A stretch of 56,405 bases of DNA from an archaeon (GCA_024399195.1 JAKSHW010000001.1:1-56405), one strand, 5' to 3'; shown: positions 36,689 through 46,046, counted from the stretch's first letter. The notes: a model not told the origin generated them from the letters alone. Made by a program: numbers and translations.

Positions 36689-37297
36689 TCAACAATCGGT
36701 TTTGATACGTGTCATCGTTACAGCGGCGGTAAGGTCCGAACGGGATTTTTCCATGATGCTGCGGGCGATGTCCTGTTTACGTCTTGTGGGTGCTACGACC
36801 TCTTTAACGTCCAGGGTGTTCAGGGATTCGTAAAGGGTCTCCATGATGTCGAAAAGACCTCTTGCCTTATCGACGTCCCCTGACATCAATGCTGTCAACA
36901 TGTCCCTTCTGAGCTCTCCTATGGCGTCTGCAAGGCCTTCTATCCACGACGAGGGGAATACATCAAGGTCCAGGAAGGTAGGGATCTCTTGGCCGTGGAG
37001 GGCATAATCGTAGATCACGGTCTCGGCGAACTCCCCCATTGCAGATTCCACATTGGTACTGTACAACACTTTGGGAAAAGCCGATACCGACTCGACCAGA
37101 ACCGCAAGGTCCCCCGATATCGAGTCTATAAGTTCGGGATCCCTTTGACCGACATGTATTCCATGGATGGCCTTTTTGGTTTTACGGATGATCATACGTG
37201 AAAGTTCGAATGCCTTCTCGTATGCTTTTTCTTCTTCCATCAAGGCTTTCTCGGCTAAAGAGACCTGGTCCTGAATATGCATAGATGGGGAATTCAC
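36689..37297 (-). CDS. Translin-family protein (predicted RNA-binding)
   Basis: A 202-residue, almost wholly helical protein of the archaeal translin family. Recognisable stretches are EKAFELSRMIIRKTKKAIHGIH near the start and the ETVIYDYAL and DYVIGLADAIGELRR-like helices that in translins line the nucleic-acid cavity. Archaeal translins are single-stranded RNA/DNA-binding proteins of unclear role. The start is GTG 37297, overlapping the truA stop in GTGA; ATG 37282 would shorten it by five residues. It is the last gene of the purD-truA-translin operon. Confidence 0.85.
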   Translation of the reverse strand: MNSPSMHIQDQVSLAEKALMEEEKAYEKAFELSRMIIRKTKKAIHGIHVGQRDPELIDSISGDLAVLVESVSAFPKVLYSTNVESAMGEFAETVIYDYALHGQEIPTFLDLDVFPSSWIEGLADAIGELRRDMLTALMSGDVDKARGLFDIMETLYESLNTLDVKEVVAPTRRKQDIARSIMEKSRSDLTAAVTMTRIKTDC

Positions 37298-38082
37298 ATC
37301 AACGATTTATGGAATTCCAAACGAAGTTCGTCTTCGTACAGGTCACGCCTGAGATTTTTGCCGTAAGGGCATTCCGGGGGTTTGGGGAATTCAAGGTCGG
37401 GATAGGTGACATCGAGAAGGGTGAGTCCTGTGGATTTGGCAAGACCGAACGTGCAGTCTTTTCCGGCAAGGGCCTGTTTGACATCGTCTATGGAAGACAT
37501 GCCTTGTCCCACCTGGATAACCGCGGCCATTATCCTGCGGATCTGATGCCAAAGGAAATAGTTGGCCTTGAACTCGGTTATTACCAATCCGTTGTCATGG
37601 GTGACCTTGACGTAATCCAATTCCATCACAGTGCTTTTCCCGGTCTCGTTCTTTGCAAAACGTTTGAAGTCATGGTGTCCTTCGAACAGTTTTGCAGCCT
37701 GTTCGAATCTTTCCACGTCTATACGGTAGTCTGGGAAACTGTATCTGTAGAACCGTTTGTCGGCGATACGGGGATTGAACGTGTCGGGGATTTCCACTGC
37801 GGATCTGAAATAAACCCCTTTGGAGACCGCATTGAAGGCACGTAGGAGAAGGAAAAGGTCCTTGAACTCGGTATAGAACGTTATGACGTTGCCGAGAGCA
37901 CTGACCCCTGTATCGGTGCGACTGGCGAACTTGAGGTCCACTTTGTCGTCCGGAACATGGTCTACCAATCTCAGTTTTTCCAGAATCTCCCCGGCGACCG
38001 TACGAAGCTCCGGGGAAGGTTGGATCTGGGAACCGTTGAATCCGGTCCCCAGGTAAGCTATTTTGACGGCTACGCGCCTCAT
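37294..38082 (-). CDS. truA: tRNA pseudouridine synthase A
   Basis: TruA makes pseudouridine at positions 38-40 of tRNA. The 262-residue protein shows KIAYLGTGFNGSQIQP at the start, the catalytic-Asp motif FASRTDTGVSALGN (Asp near residue 57), the RFYRYSF strand and FLWHQIRRIMAAVIQVG near 175. The end, CPYGKNLRRDLYEDE, is usual in archaeal members. The ATG overlaps the purD stop and the stop overlaps the translin start, each by 4 bp. Confidence 0.95.
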   Translation of the reverse strand: MRRVAVKIAYLGTGFNGSQIQPSPELRTVAGEILEKLRLVDHVPDDKVDLKFASRTDTGVSALGNVITFYTEFKDLFLLLRAFNAVSKGVYFRSAVEIPDTFNPRIADKRFYRYSFPDYRIDVERFEQAAKLFEGHHDFKRFAKNETGKSTVMELDYVKVTHDNGLVITEFKANYFLWHQIRRIMAAVIQVGQGMSSIDDVKQALAGKDCTFGLAKSTGLTLLDVTYPDLEFPKPPECPYGKNLRRDLYEDELRLEFHKSLM

Positions 38083-39404
38083 TGTCCGCGAAGCTGTTTC
38101 ATGTGGTCAACCCTTTTCTGGATAAGGGCGGCCGTACCGATGTCGTGACGGATGTAGATGGCATCGCATTTGATGTATCCAAGTGCTGCCTCACAGTTCC
38201 TCTCGGCATCTTCGAGGGTGTCTCCGGCACCTACGACACCGATGGAACGGGACGTTCCGGTAACGAGGGTACCGTCTTCCTTCTCATCGATGGAACCGTA
38301 ATATGCGATGGCCCCTGCGTTCTTGATGCCGTCGATGTCCACGGTGATGGTGTGTCCGGATTCGGAACGTACGCCGTATCCTGTGGGGACGATGTATTTG
38401 CAGACGGTTGCTTTGTTGGCAAAGGTCACGTCGTTCTTGATCTTTCCACCGCTCATCCATTTGATAACTTCGGAGAAGTCGGAGGTGATGAGGGTCAGAA
38501 CGTTCATTGCCTCGGGGTCTCCGAACCTGGCGTTGATCTCGATGATCTTGGGCCCGTCTTTGGTGAGCATGAACTGTCCGTACATGGTTCCACGGTAGGG
38601 GCATCCTTCCTCTGCAAGGGCTTTGACAATGCTCTCTACGATGGAAAGTGCTTTTGCACGGTCTTCCTCGGTCACGAAGGGCAGAAGGTGGTCTGCATCG
38701 CTGTAAGAGCCCATTCCTCCGGTATTAGGTCCTTCATCGCCCTCGTAGGCCCTTTTATGGTCCTGTACGAGAGGCATAGGGATGATCTCGCTTCCGTTGG
38801 TGAACACCATCTGGGTGAATTCCTCTCCGACGGCCTTCTCTTCGATGATGACCTTTCCGCCACCTACGTTTCCATCGAAGATCTCGTTGATGTAGTCGAT
38901 GGCATCATCGATGGTCTTGAGCTGGTCCCCCATGACCTTGACACCTTTTCCACCGGTGAGTCCGACGGGTTTGACCGCAAAATCATAGGGGGCGTTCTTG
39001 ACGTATTCGATAGCCTCGTCGGCGGTCTCACAGCTCTTGAACCCGAGGTTTCCCTCGATGTTGTGGTTCTGGACAAGGTTCCTCATAAAGGTCTTGGAGG
39101 TTTCGATGCGTGCTGCGGCCTGGGTAGGCGAGGCGCATTTGATGCCGATGTTCTCAAGGGCATCGACGACTCCTGCGGACAGGGGGGCCTCGGGACCTAC
39201 GAACGCATACTCGATCTGGTTCTCGATGGCAAAGTCGCAGATAGTGTCTACATCGCTTTCTCCGCAGTTCAGAATCTTCTTCGCCCTGGCTTTTATACCA
39301 GGGTTGGTGTTTTTCATGACTGCATAGATTTCGACGTCGCAACGAGCAAGTGCTTCAATGGCAGCATGCTCCCTGGCGCCGCCTCCGATGGTAAGTATCT
39401 TCAT
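38079..39404 (-). CDS. purD: Phosphoribosylamine-glycine ligase (GAR synthetase)
   Basis: PurD joins glycine to phosphoribosylamine with ATP, the second step of purine synthesis. The 441-residue protein begins with the KILTIGGGAREHA loop, has FVGPEAPLSAGVVD, the ATP-grasp lysine segment FAVKPVGLTGGKGVKV, the GMGSYS turn and the metal-binding EINARFGDPEAM. It heads the operon. A TATA-like CTAAAAATAAACC lies at about 39430-39442 and a weak AAGGTCGA before the ATG. Confidence 0.97.
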   Translation of the reverse strand: MKILTIGGGAREHAAIEALARCDVEIYAVMKNTNPGIKARAKKILNCGESDVDTICDFAIENQIEYAFVGPEAPLSAGVVDALENIGIKCASPTQAAARIETSKTFMRNLVQNHNIEGNLGFKSCETADEAIEYVKNAPYDFAVKPVGLTGGKGVKVMGDQLKTIDDAIDYINEIFDGNVGGGKVIIEEKAVGEEFTQMVFTNGSEIIPMPLVQDHKRAYEGDEGPNTGGMGSYSDADHLLPFVTEEDRAKALSIVESIVKALAEEGCPYRGTMYGQFMLTKDGPKIIEINARFGDPEAMNVLTLITSDFSEVIKWMSGGKIKNDVTFANKATVCKYIVPTGYGVRSESGHTITVDIDGIKNAGAIAYYGSIDEKEDGTLVTGTSRSIGVVGAGDTLEDAERNCEAALGYIKCDAIYIRHDIGTAALIQKRVDHMKQLRGQ

Positions 39405-39466
39405 ATGTACTCGACCTTAGTAAGCCGTGGGTTTATTTTTAGATTGTCTGAACAACGGTGTACTGT

Positions 39467-40117
39467 TCAGAGGTCCATCGCTTTGATTATCTCGTCCACA
39501 CCGGTCAGTTTGCGTGCACTGCAGGTGTACATGGACTTCAGTCCACCGGTCAGTTTGGAGTAGTCCCCGATGATGACCTGGGGGTCTACGCCTACAGCAT
39601 CGGCGATGTCCATCTTGTTGAGGATGGCGAGATCGGAGTGCTGGAAGACCGCGTGGTGTTTCCTGACCATGTCGTCACCTTCGGTGGTGGAGATGACCAC
39701 GACCCTGTAATCGGTTCCGAGAGGGAAGTCCGCGGGGCACACGAGGTTACCTACGTTCTCCACGAGGATCACATCATAGTTGTCGAGGTCGATTGAGTCA
39801 AGGGATTTCCTTACGAGGTTCGCATCGAGATGGCATTCTTTTCCGGTATTGCAGTTAACGGAATCGAGGCCTGCGGCCTTGAATCTCTTGTAGTCGTCAT
39901 CACCGGTGACATCCCCTGCGATGACGCAGACTTTCTTGCCGTTCTCGGCGAGTTTCTTTCCGATCTCGATGATAAGGGCGGTCTTTCCTGCTCCGATGGA
40001 ACCCATGAAGTCGACGGATTTGATGCCGTGCTCTTTCATAATGTGGTAGTTCTCATGGGCTTTTCTGCTGTTGGCCCTGAGTACATCGGTTTCCATTCCG
40101 GCCTGAATAATGTGCAT
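39467..40117 (-). CDS. hypB: Hydrogenase nickel incorporation protein HypB
   Basis: HypB is the GTPase that helps HypA deliver nickel to [NiFe]-hydrogenase. The 216-residue protein shows Walker A GSIGAGKTALI near residue 40-49, the metal/switch Cys-His segment NTGKECHLDANLV, VENVGNLVCP, and the guanine-specifying NKMD followed by the SARKLTG loop. It lacks the histidine-rich N-terminal stretch found in some bacteria. The start at 40117 follows GAGGG. A dyad GTTACA-N16-TGTAAC lies 15-42 bp upstream over the putative TATA region. No hydrogenase genes are in the window; hypE is at 53.7 kb. Confidence 0.95.
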   Translation of the reverse strand: MHIIQAGMETDVLRANSRKAHENYHIMKEHGIKSVDFMGSIGAGKTALIIEIGKKLAENGKKVCVIAGDVTGDDDYKRFKAAGLDSVNCNTGKECHLDANLVRKSLDSIDLDNYDVILVENVGNLVCPADFPLGTDYRVVVISTTEGDDMVRKHHAVFQHSDLAILNKMDIADAVGVDPQVIIGDYSKLTGGLKSMYTCSARKLTGVDEIIKAMDL

Positions 40118-40131
40118 GTGGCCCTCATAGT

Positions 40132-40159
40132 GTTACAACTAATAATATACGTATGTAAC
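40132..40159 (-). promoter_or_regulatory. Dyad operator GTTACA-N16-TGTAAC at hypB
   Basis: Perfect six-base half-sites at 40132-40137 and 40154-40159 flank AT-rich AATAATATAC, where a TATA box would sit. The N16 spacing equals that of the E. coli NikR operator (GTATGA-N16-TCATAC). Its position in front of a nickel chaperone gene makes a nickel-responsive operator plausible, but no nikR is in the window. Confidence 0.45.
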
Positions 40160-40262
40160 CTTGGCGTGTGCTTGCTGTACAGTCCAATCATGTGACCATC
40201 GTGCTGCACCGATATGTTGTCGGCTTAGGCTTATTATCTGAATACACATACCGCCGACTATT

Positions 40263-41558
40263 ATGAGCTATGCCGATTTCTTAACCAAGAAACTTACGGG
40301 CGCATCCGCAACCGAGGGTTGTATGCTTTCCGTAGAGGTCAAAGGCAAATCCTACAAAGGCGTCCTCATGCCCCACCATGAGTTCAGTGCCGAGGACATC
40401 CTTATCCTCAAAGTGAAAAGCGGGTATAACATCGGAATCCAGGTAGACCCCGAGTCCACCATATCCGTTCTCGACAGGCCCGTCGAGAGGGTGAGGAACG
40501 AGGTCGAGGACGCACCCAAGGAAGGTCTCAAGACCATAGTCCTCATCGGTACCGGAGGTACTATCGCCTCCTACGTGGACTACCGTACCGGAGCAGTCCA
40601 CCCTGCACTTTCCACTTCCGACATGGTCAACGCCGTGCCTGAGATCAAGGACATCGCCAACCTGAAGGCGAAGGTCCTGTTCTCCATCTTCTCCGAGAAC
40701 ATGACCGTCGAACATTGGCAGAAACTCGCCGAGACGATCGCAGAGGAGATCAACAACGGTGCCGATGCGGTCATCATCCCTCACGGTACCGATACCATGG
40801 GTTACACTGCCGCCGCGGTATCCTTCATGCTCGGGGATGTTCCCAAACCCGTCGTCTTCGTAGGTGCACAGAGGTCTTCCGACAGGCCTTCCTCCGATGC
40901 AAGTTCCAACCTTATGGCGGCCGCAAGGTTCTGTGTAAACGGCGACAGGGCCGGCGTCTTCGTCATCATGCACGACACTCCCGGAGACGATTCCTTCGCG
41001 GTACACTTCGGTACCCGTGTGAGGAAGATGCACACTTCAAGAAGGGATGCGTTCAAGAGCATCAACGTGCCTCCCGTGGCGCACATCGATAAGGACGGAA
41101 AGATCGACTTCCTTTGTGAGGGAAGACGTGTCTCCAACGATAAGGCCGTCGCAAACGTCGGAATGTGCTCCGATGTAGTGCTCCTCCAGTTCTATCCTGG
41201 AATGGACCCCGAGATCTTCAGGGACGTCATCCTCAAGAGCAAGGGAGTGGTCATTTCCGGTTCCGGTCTAGGACACGTTAACGAGAACATGGTCCCCCTC
41301 CTCAAAGAGGCGTGCGATGCAGGCGTTGTCGTGGTCATCACCTCCCAGTGTCTCAACGGAAGGACCAACCTCAACGTCTACAATACCGGAAGGGACATGC
41401 TTGCCGCAGGTGTCGTCACCGTCCAGGACATGCTTCCCGAGACCGCATACGCGAAACTCAAATGGGCGTTGGCCAACACAACCTCGGTGGATGCCGCAAA
41501 GGAGGTCATGAAGAACCCCCTTGCCGACGAGATGAGCGACAGGAGGCTGCTGTTATGA
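40263..41558 (+). CDS. gatD: Glu-tRNA(Gln) amidotransferase subunit D
   Basis: GatD is the archaeal L-asparaginase-type glutaminase that supplies ammonia for making Gln-tRNA(Gln) from Glu-tRNA(Gln). Residues 1-85 are the N-terminal Tudor-like domain; the asparaginase-like part carries the first catalytic Thr in IGTGGTIAS (about 97-104), the second in PHGTDTMGYTA (about 173), and the Lys/Asp of GTRVRKMHTSRRDAF. The 431-residue length is typical. A TATA-like GCTTATTATCTG 23-34 bp before the ATG suggests a leaderless mRNA. The stop overlaps gatE in ATGA. Confidence 0.97.
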   Translation: MSYADFLTKKLTGASATEGCMLSVEVKGKSYKGVLMPHHEFSAEDILILKVKSGYNIGIQVDPESTISVLDRPVERVRNEVEDAPKEGLKTIVLIGTGGTIASYVDYRTGAVHPALSTSDMVNAVPEIKDIANLKAKVLFSIFSENMTVEHWQKLAETIAEEINNGADAVIIPHGTDTMGYTAAAVSFMLGDVPKPVVFVGAQRSSDRPSSDASSNLMAAARFCVNGDRAGVFVIMHDTPGDDSFAVHFGTRVRKMHTSRRDAFKSINVPPVAHIDKDGKIDFLCEGRRVSNDKAVANVGMCSDVVLLQFYPGMDPEIFRDVILKSKGVVISGSGLGHVNENMVPLLKEACDAGVVVVITSQCLNGRTNLNVYNTGRDMLAAGVVTVQDMLPETAYAKLKWALANTTSVDAAKEVMKNPLADEMSDRRLLL

Positions 41559-43426
41559 GCGAAGAGAAATACGAGATGATGTGCGGTATCGAGATCCACC
41601 AGCAGCTCGACACCAAGAAATTGTTCTGTAACTGTGACAGCTCCCTTTCCGAGGAAGGTTCCGGTGACATCTACAGAAGGCTCAGGCCTACCACTTCCGA
41701 GATGGGAGAGGTCGACCGTGCGGCCCTTGCCCAGTTCCTCAGGGGATACGGATACCGTTACCAGTCCTGCCCTTGCGAGACCTGTCTCGTAGAGCTCGAT
41801 GAAGAACCTCCCCATGAGGTCAACGCGGATGCCATGGAGACCACCCTCATCTTCAGCGAACTGGTCAATGCGAGCGTTATAGATGAGATCCAGTTCATGA
41901 GGAAGATCGTCGTGGACGGTTCCAACACCTCCGGTTTCCAGAGGACCTCCCTCATCGCTGTAGACGGTTCCATCGAAGCCATCGGAAGGAAGATCGGAAT
42001 CCTCTCCGTCTGTCTCGAAGAGGATGCCTGCCGTAAGATCGACACCACCGACAGCGATATCATCTGGAGGACCGACCGTCTCGGAATCCCTCTTATCGAG
42101 GTCGCCACCGCCCCCGATATGAGAACCCCTGAGGAGGTCCTCGAGGTCGCAGCCCGTATCGGTTCCCTTCTCAGGGCCACCAAGAGGGTCAAGAGAGGTA
42201 TCGGAACCATTCGTGAAGACCTTAACATCTCCATCCCCGAGGGAGCACGTATCGAGATCAAAGGTGTCCAGGAGCTCAGGCTTCTCCCCGATTTCGTCTC
42301 CAACGAGGTCAAGAGGCAGAAGATGCTCGTAAGGGTCAGGGACATCCTCAAAGAGAGGGGCGTACAGCCTGTAGCCGTCGAGACCATCGACGTCACCGAC
42401 CTCTTCAAGACCTGCGAGGCGAAGATCATCGCATCCGCCCTCAAGGCGAACGGAAAGGTCCTTGCGGTCAAACTTCCCGGATTCGCAGGTGTCATGAACG
42501 GTGACAACAAGACCCTCAGGCTCGGTTCCGAGATGGCACAGTACGCACGTACCGTCGGTGTGAAGGGAATCTTCCACTCCGATGAACTTCCCAACTACGG
42601 TATCGAGCAGGAGTACGTCGACAGTCTCAGGCAGTTCCTTGGAATGACCGGAGAGAACGATGCGTTTGTCATATGTGCGGCATCCGCCAAGAAGGCGAAC
42701 GACGCCCTCGTCCTTGCCGCCAACCGTGCCAACCAGGCCCTCATCGGTGTTCCCGAAGAGACCAGGGACCCCCTGCCCGATGGAACCACCAAGTACTCCA
42801 GGCCTCTTCCCGGAGCCGCAAGGATGTATCCTGAGACCGATGTTCCTCCCACCAGGATAACCGAAGCCCGTCTCAACAGGATCAAGAACAACCTTCCCGA
42901 GTTCCCTGAACAGATCGAGGCACGTCTTGTCAAGACCTACGGCATCAACGCACAGCAGGCGAAACAGATCGTCAGGCAGGGCCGTGACGACCTCTTCTGC
43001 CAGATCGCCGATGAGTTCGGACTTTCCGCCGTTGCGGCAACCACTTTCCAGAACACCTTCCAGGAGCTGGAACACGAGGGTGTCGACACCGACCTCCTGA
43101 CCTACGATGACCTGTACAGCGTCTTCGCAGGGCTCAAGGCGAACAAGTTCGCCAAGGAAGCCATTCCTGCGATTCTCAAAGAGATGGTCGGAGGACTCGA
43201 TCTGGAACAGATCATCAAGAAACTGGGTCTTTCCGCTGTCGATGCAGGAGAGGCCGCCGCCATCATCGAGAAGATCGTCAACGAGCGTGCGGACTTCGTA
43301 CGTTCCAAGGGTCTCGGAGCCATCGGTCCCCTCATGGGCCCTGTCATGGGTGCCCTCAGGGGTAAGATCGATGGAAAGCAGGCCAACGACCTTCTTTCCG
43401 CAGCGATCAAGAAGCTTCTCGGATGA
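41555..43426 (+). CDS. gatE: Glu-tRNA(Gln) amidotransferase subunit E
   Basis: GatE binds Glu-tRNA(Gln), phosphorylates the Glu and transfers ammonia from GatD. The 623-residue protein begins CGIEIHQQLDTKKLFC and has the CPCETCLVELDEEPPHEVN segment with conserved cysteines and a B-type kinase core (RKIVVDGSNTSGFQRTSLIA). An AspRS-like insert occurs in the middle (PEETRDPLPDGTTKYSRPLPG, about 410-430). A YqeY-like helical tail closes with LGAIGPLMGPVMG. The ATG at 41555 overlaps the gatD stop. Confidence 0.97.
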   Translation: MSEEKYEMMCGIEIHQQLDTKKLFCNCDSSLSEEGSGDIYRRLRPTTSEMGEVDRAALAQFLRGYGYRYQSCPCETCLVELDEEPPHEVNADAMETTLIFSELVNASVIDEIQFMRKIVVDGSNTSGFQRTSLIAVDGSIEAIGRKIGILSVCLEEDACRKIDTTDSDIIWRTDRLGIPLIEVATAPDMRTPEEVLEVAARIGSLLRATKRVKRGIGTIREDLNISIPEGARIEIKGVQELRLLPDFVSNEVKRQKMLVRVRDILKERGVQPVAVETIDVTDLFKTCEAKIIASALKANGKVLAVKLPGFAGVMNGDNKTLRLGSEMAQYARTVGVKGIFHSDELPNYGIEQEYVDSLRQFLGMTGENDAFVICAASAKKANDALVLAANRANQALIGVPEETRDPLPDGTTKYSRPLPGAARMYPETDVPPTRITEARLNRIKNNLPEFPEQIEARLVKTYGINAQQAKQIVRQGRDDLFCQIADEFGLSAVAATTFQNTFQELEHEGVDTDLLTYDDLYSVFAGLKANKFAKEAIPAILKEMVGGLDLEQIIKKLGLSAVDAGEAAAIIEKIVNERADFVRSKGLGAIGPLMGPVMGALRGKIDGKQANDLLSAAIKKLLG

Positions 43427-43451
43427 AACCCATTCCCCCTTCGGGGGGTTT
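43427..43451. terminator. Hairpin between gatE and methyltransferase
   Basis: AAACCC...GGGTTT with an inner CCCCC-TTC-GGGGG stem-loop (43435-43448) sits between the convergent stops and can end both transcripts. Confidence 0.65.
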
Positions 43452-43455
43452 ATCT

Positions 43456-44022
43456 TTAGATTTTTATCTCAAGGATCTGGAGTTTTTCAAAGAACAGCGG
43501 GAGCTCTCCGAGGACGTTCACTTCCTTGTCTCCGAGCACTTCCTTCAATCTGTCCTGGTCCATCAAAGAGGATACTACGACGACCACCCTTCCTCCGTCC
43601 AAAAGGTGTTCGGGAGCATGTGCCAGTAGTTCGGGTAAAGGACCTAAACCGTCGGATCCTCCCGACCATGCTTTGGCCAATTCCCCCTCGTCGTCCACAG
43701 GAAGATAAGGTAGATTGAAAAGTATCGTATGGAATTTTTCCGTTATGGACGAGTACACATCGGTGTCCCTGACATCGATGGTCACACCGTTTGATTCGGC
43801 GTTTTTCCTCGACAAGGCCACTGCCCTGGGGTTTATGTCTCCGCATATGACCTCGGCACCGTTCAATGCACAGTGGATGGAGACCACTCCTGATCCGCAT
43901 CCGACTTCCAGAACCTTCTCTCCTTCGAAGATGTTCAGCGATTCGATGAACAGGATGCTGTCTTCCGAAGGGGGGTACACTTCGGGATCTTCGGATATTG
44001 TCAGTTCGGGATGGTATTCCAT
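43456..44022 (-). CDS. HemK/Mtq2-type N5-glutamine methyltransferase
   Basis: A 188-residue Rossmann-fold SAM methylase. It begins VYPPSEDSILFIESL, has the SAM-binding EVGCGSGVVSIHCA (about 41-54), GDINPRAVALSRKNA, and the glutamine-binding NLPYLP (about 107), the NPPY motif variant of the archaeal/eukaryal HemK2-Mtq2 group. That group methylates the GGQ glutamine of release factors. The first residue is the ATG at 44022. It is a single gene between gatE and the divergent MBL gene. Confidence 0.9.
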   Translation of the reverse strand: MEYHPELTISEDPEVYPPSEDSILFIESLNIFEGEKVLEVGCGSGVVSIHCALNGAEVICGDINPRAVALSRKNAESNGVTIDVRDTDVYSSITEKFHTILFNLPYLPVDDEGELAKAWSGGSDGLGPLPELLAHAPEHLLDGGRVVVVVSSLMDQDRLKEVLGDKEVNVLGELPLFFEKLQILEIKI

Positions 44023-44084
44023 GGTAGGGTACCATCGCAGTTGGCTACAATAAAGTTATGTGGTTGCATCATCATTGTGACTCC

Positions 44085-44687
44085 ATGACCTCGATCGATG
44101 TTCTTGTGATCGGAGGGCTTTCCCGTAAAGAGGACGGCTCGGTCGATCCGAAACAGACCTGGTCCACGTCTACGCTCATCCGTACGGAAGACGGACACAA
44201 CATTGTCGTGGATACAAGTCAGGATTACATGAAGGCAGGCATAAAGACCTCCTTGAAACAGATCGGTAAAGTGTTCCCTGAGGATATCGATATGCTCGTT
44301 CTTACTCATATGCATGGGGACCATATCGGTAACAACGGTCTGTTCAAGAACGCCCGCATCTATGTGCATGCGGGGGAGGAGAACATCCCTGATGGGGCGG
44401 TCGTGGTCGATAAGGATATGGACATCGCAAAGGGTGTACGTCTCGTAGGAACTCCCGGTCACACCACTGGGTCTATGAGCGTGTTCGTAAAAGCGGACAA
44501 AAAGTACGCCATCGTAGGCGATGCCATGCCGTTGCAGGATAACTATCTGAAGATGGTCCCTCCTGCATCCAACTGTGACGAAGAGCTTGCGAAGGATAGT
44601 ATGAAGAAGATCATCGAATTCGCGGACGTCATCGTCCCTGGACATGATGCTCCTTTCATCACGAAGGTACGCGGTTCGCGTCACTGA
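44085..44687 (+). CDS. MBL-fold metal-dependent hydrolase
   Basis: A 200-residue metallo-beta-lactamase-fold protein. Metal ligands are visible in LTHMHGDHIGN (HxHxDH, about residue 81-86), VGTPGHTTGSMS (about 131), GDAMP (Asp, about 152) and PGHDAPF (about 188). The short form without extra domains resembles small-thioester or MBLAC1-like hydrolases; I cannot give the substrate. ATG 44085 (MTSIDVLVIGG) is preferred; an in-frame ATG at 44058 adds nine residues rich in His. The phospholipase-D-like gene follows 18 bp later. Confidence 0.87.
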   Translation: MTSIDVLVIGGLSRKEDGSVDPKQTWSTSTLIRTEDGHNIVVDTSQDYMKAGIKTSLKQIGKVFPEDIDMLVLTHMHGDHIGNNGLFKNARIYVHAGEENIPDGAVVVDKDMDIAKGVRLVGTPGHTTGSMSVFVKADKKYAIVGDAMPLQDNYLKMVPPASNCDEELAKDSMKKIIEFADVIVPGHDAPFITKVRGSRH

Positions 44688-44705
44688 ATCATAGGATGGG
44701 AAACT

Positions 44706-46046
44706 ATGGCACAAAAGAACGACAAATTCAACGATGCGTATAGAACGACCAGTTCTATCGCCCATGATATCGGAAAGGCAACCGGCATCAAAAGCAGTTC
44801 CAAAGGTGGAAAACTTCTGGGAGCACTTGCTGTCATTGCGGCAGTTGTGATCGTAATATTCTCGGGATCTTCGTTGGTTTCCGACGATCCCGTCTCCTCT
44901 AATGACCCTGTCACTCCGATTACTCCTGTCACTCCGAATGACCCAGTGCCTGATAGTGGTAATTACGAATTCCTTAGTGACTTTGTTACCTACGATGCCA
45001 CTGTCACCCCTTTCACTTTCCCTGAGAGCAGGGGAATCCCCGTGTATGACGCCATCAAGAACGCCAAGCACAGCATCTCCATATCGATTTATCTCCTCAG
45101 TTCCAAGAACGTGCTCGCCCTTCTGAACGAGCGCGTCCTCGACAAAATCGAAGTCAGGGTGCTTGTGGACGGAACTCCTCTCGGGGTAAATACCGAAGAT
45201 GAGTTCTCTTATCTCCTGATGATGGACAAAAACGGAGCGGACGTCAGGGTCATAAACTACACAGGAGTTCCTCAGAAAGAATGCAGGTACGTCTACAACC
45301 ATAGCAAGTATATGGTCGTCGACGATGAGACCGTCGTCGTCACCTCTGAGAACTGGACCACAGGCAACATGTCCTCCAACAGTGGAAACCGTGGTTGGGG
45401 CGTCGTCGTCGAGAGCAATGAATACGCCGCGTACATGAACTCCATCTTCGAGAAGGACTTCACCACCGAGCACGGCGATGTGAAGGAGATCGAGTACTGC
45501 TGGGACGAGCCTTGCAAGGACCCTGTGACCTACACCGAGGTCAAACCCCTGAAAGGTTTCGAGACCAAGACATACGCCGCCACGGTGTCCCCTGTACACT
45601 CCCCCGACACCTCCTTCGCGGGAATGAAGGCTTTCATCAACAGTGCGAAGGAGAGGCTCTACATCGAGGAGCTCAGCTTCGGTGCACCCTACAGCAACCT
45701 CGAAGGTGACAATCCCGCCAAATGGCTTGCGGACCTCGCTAAAAAGGGCGTGGACGTCAAAGCAGTCCTCGATTGCAAAGAGTCCGATGCGAACCAGAAG
45801 GTCGTCGACATGTTCAACAAGGAGACCTCCGTCAAGGCGGCCGCCATCACTGGAGGTACCGGTTTCGGAACCACCCACAACAAGGGGATCATCGCAGACA
45901 GCATGAGCTGGGTCGGATCGATCAACATGACCAAGAGCTCCGTCGAGAAGAACCGTGAGGTCTCCGTCATGATCTATTCCGAGGCCATCGCAGAGTACTT
46001 CGCCGGTTATTTCAACACCGATTTTGATAAAAACTACAAAGTCTGA
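44706..46046 (+). CDS. Membrane-anchored phospholipase D-family protein
   Basis: A 446-residue protein with a 35-residue cytoplasmic start, one membrane helix (about 36-55), a Pro/Thr/Val linker of VTP-type repeats (about 62-80), and two PLD domains outside the cell. The catalytic HxKx4D motifs are HSKYMVVD near residue 199 and HNKGIIAD near 391, both intact and both followed by the usual Asn-Trp/Met-Thr segment. The family includes phospholipases, cardiolipin synthases and nucleases; an external nuclease or lipase is equally possible. It probably shares a transcript with the MBL gene. Confidence 0.88.
   Translation: MAQKNDKFNDAYRTTSSIAHDIGKATGIKSSSKGGKLLGALAVIAAVVIVIFSGSSLVSDDPVSSNDPVTPITPVTPNDPVPDSGNYEFLSDFVTYDATVTPFTFPESRGIPVYDAIKNAKHSISISIYLLSSKNVLALLNERVLDKIEVRVLVDGTPLGVNTEDEFSYLLMMDKNGADVRVINYTGVPQKECRYVYNHSKYMVVDDETVVVTSENWTTGNMSSNSGNRGWGVVVESNEYAAYMNSIFEKDFTTEHGDVKEIEYCWDEPCKDPVTYTEVKPLKGFETKTYAATVSPVHSPDTSFAGMKAFINSAKERLYIEELSFGAPYSNLEGDNPAKWLADLAKKGVDVKAVLDCKESDANQKVVDMFNKETSVKAAAITGGTGFGTTHNKGIIADSMSWVGSINMTKSSVEKNREVSVMIYSEAIAEYFAGYFNTDFDKNYKV

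Noticed and set aside
41312-41554. N-terminal extension of gatE into gatD
   Set aside because: Arg/Cys/His-rich translation of gatD in another frame; the family start is the ATG at 41555.
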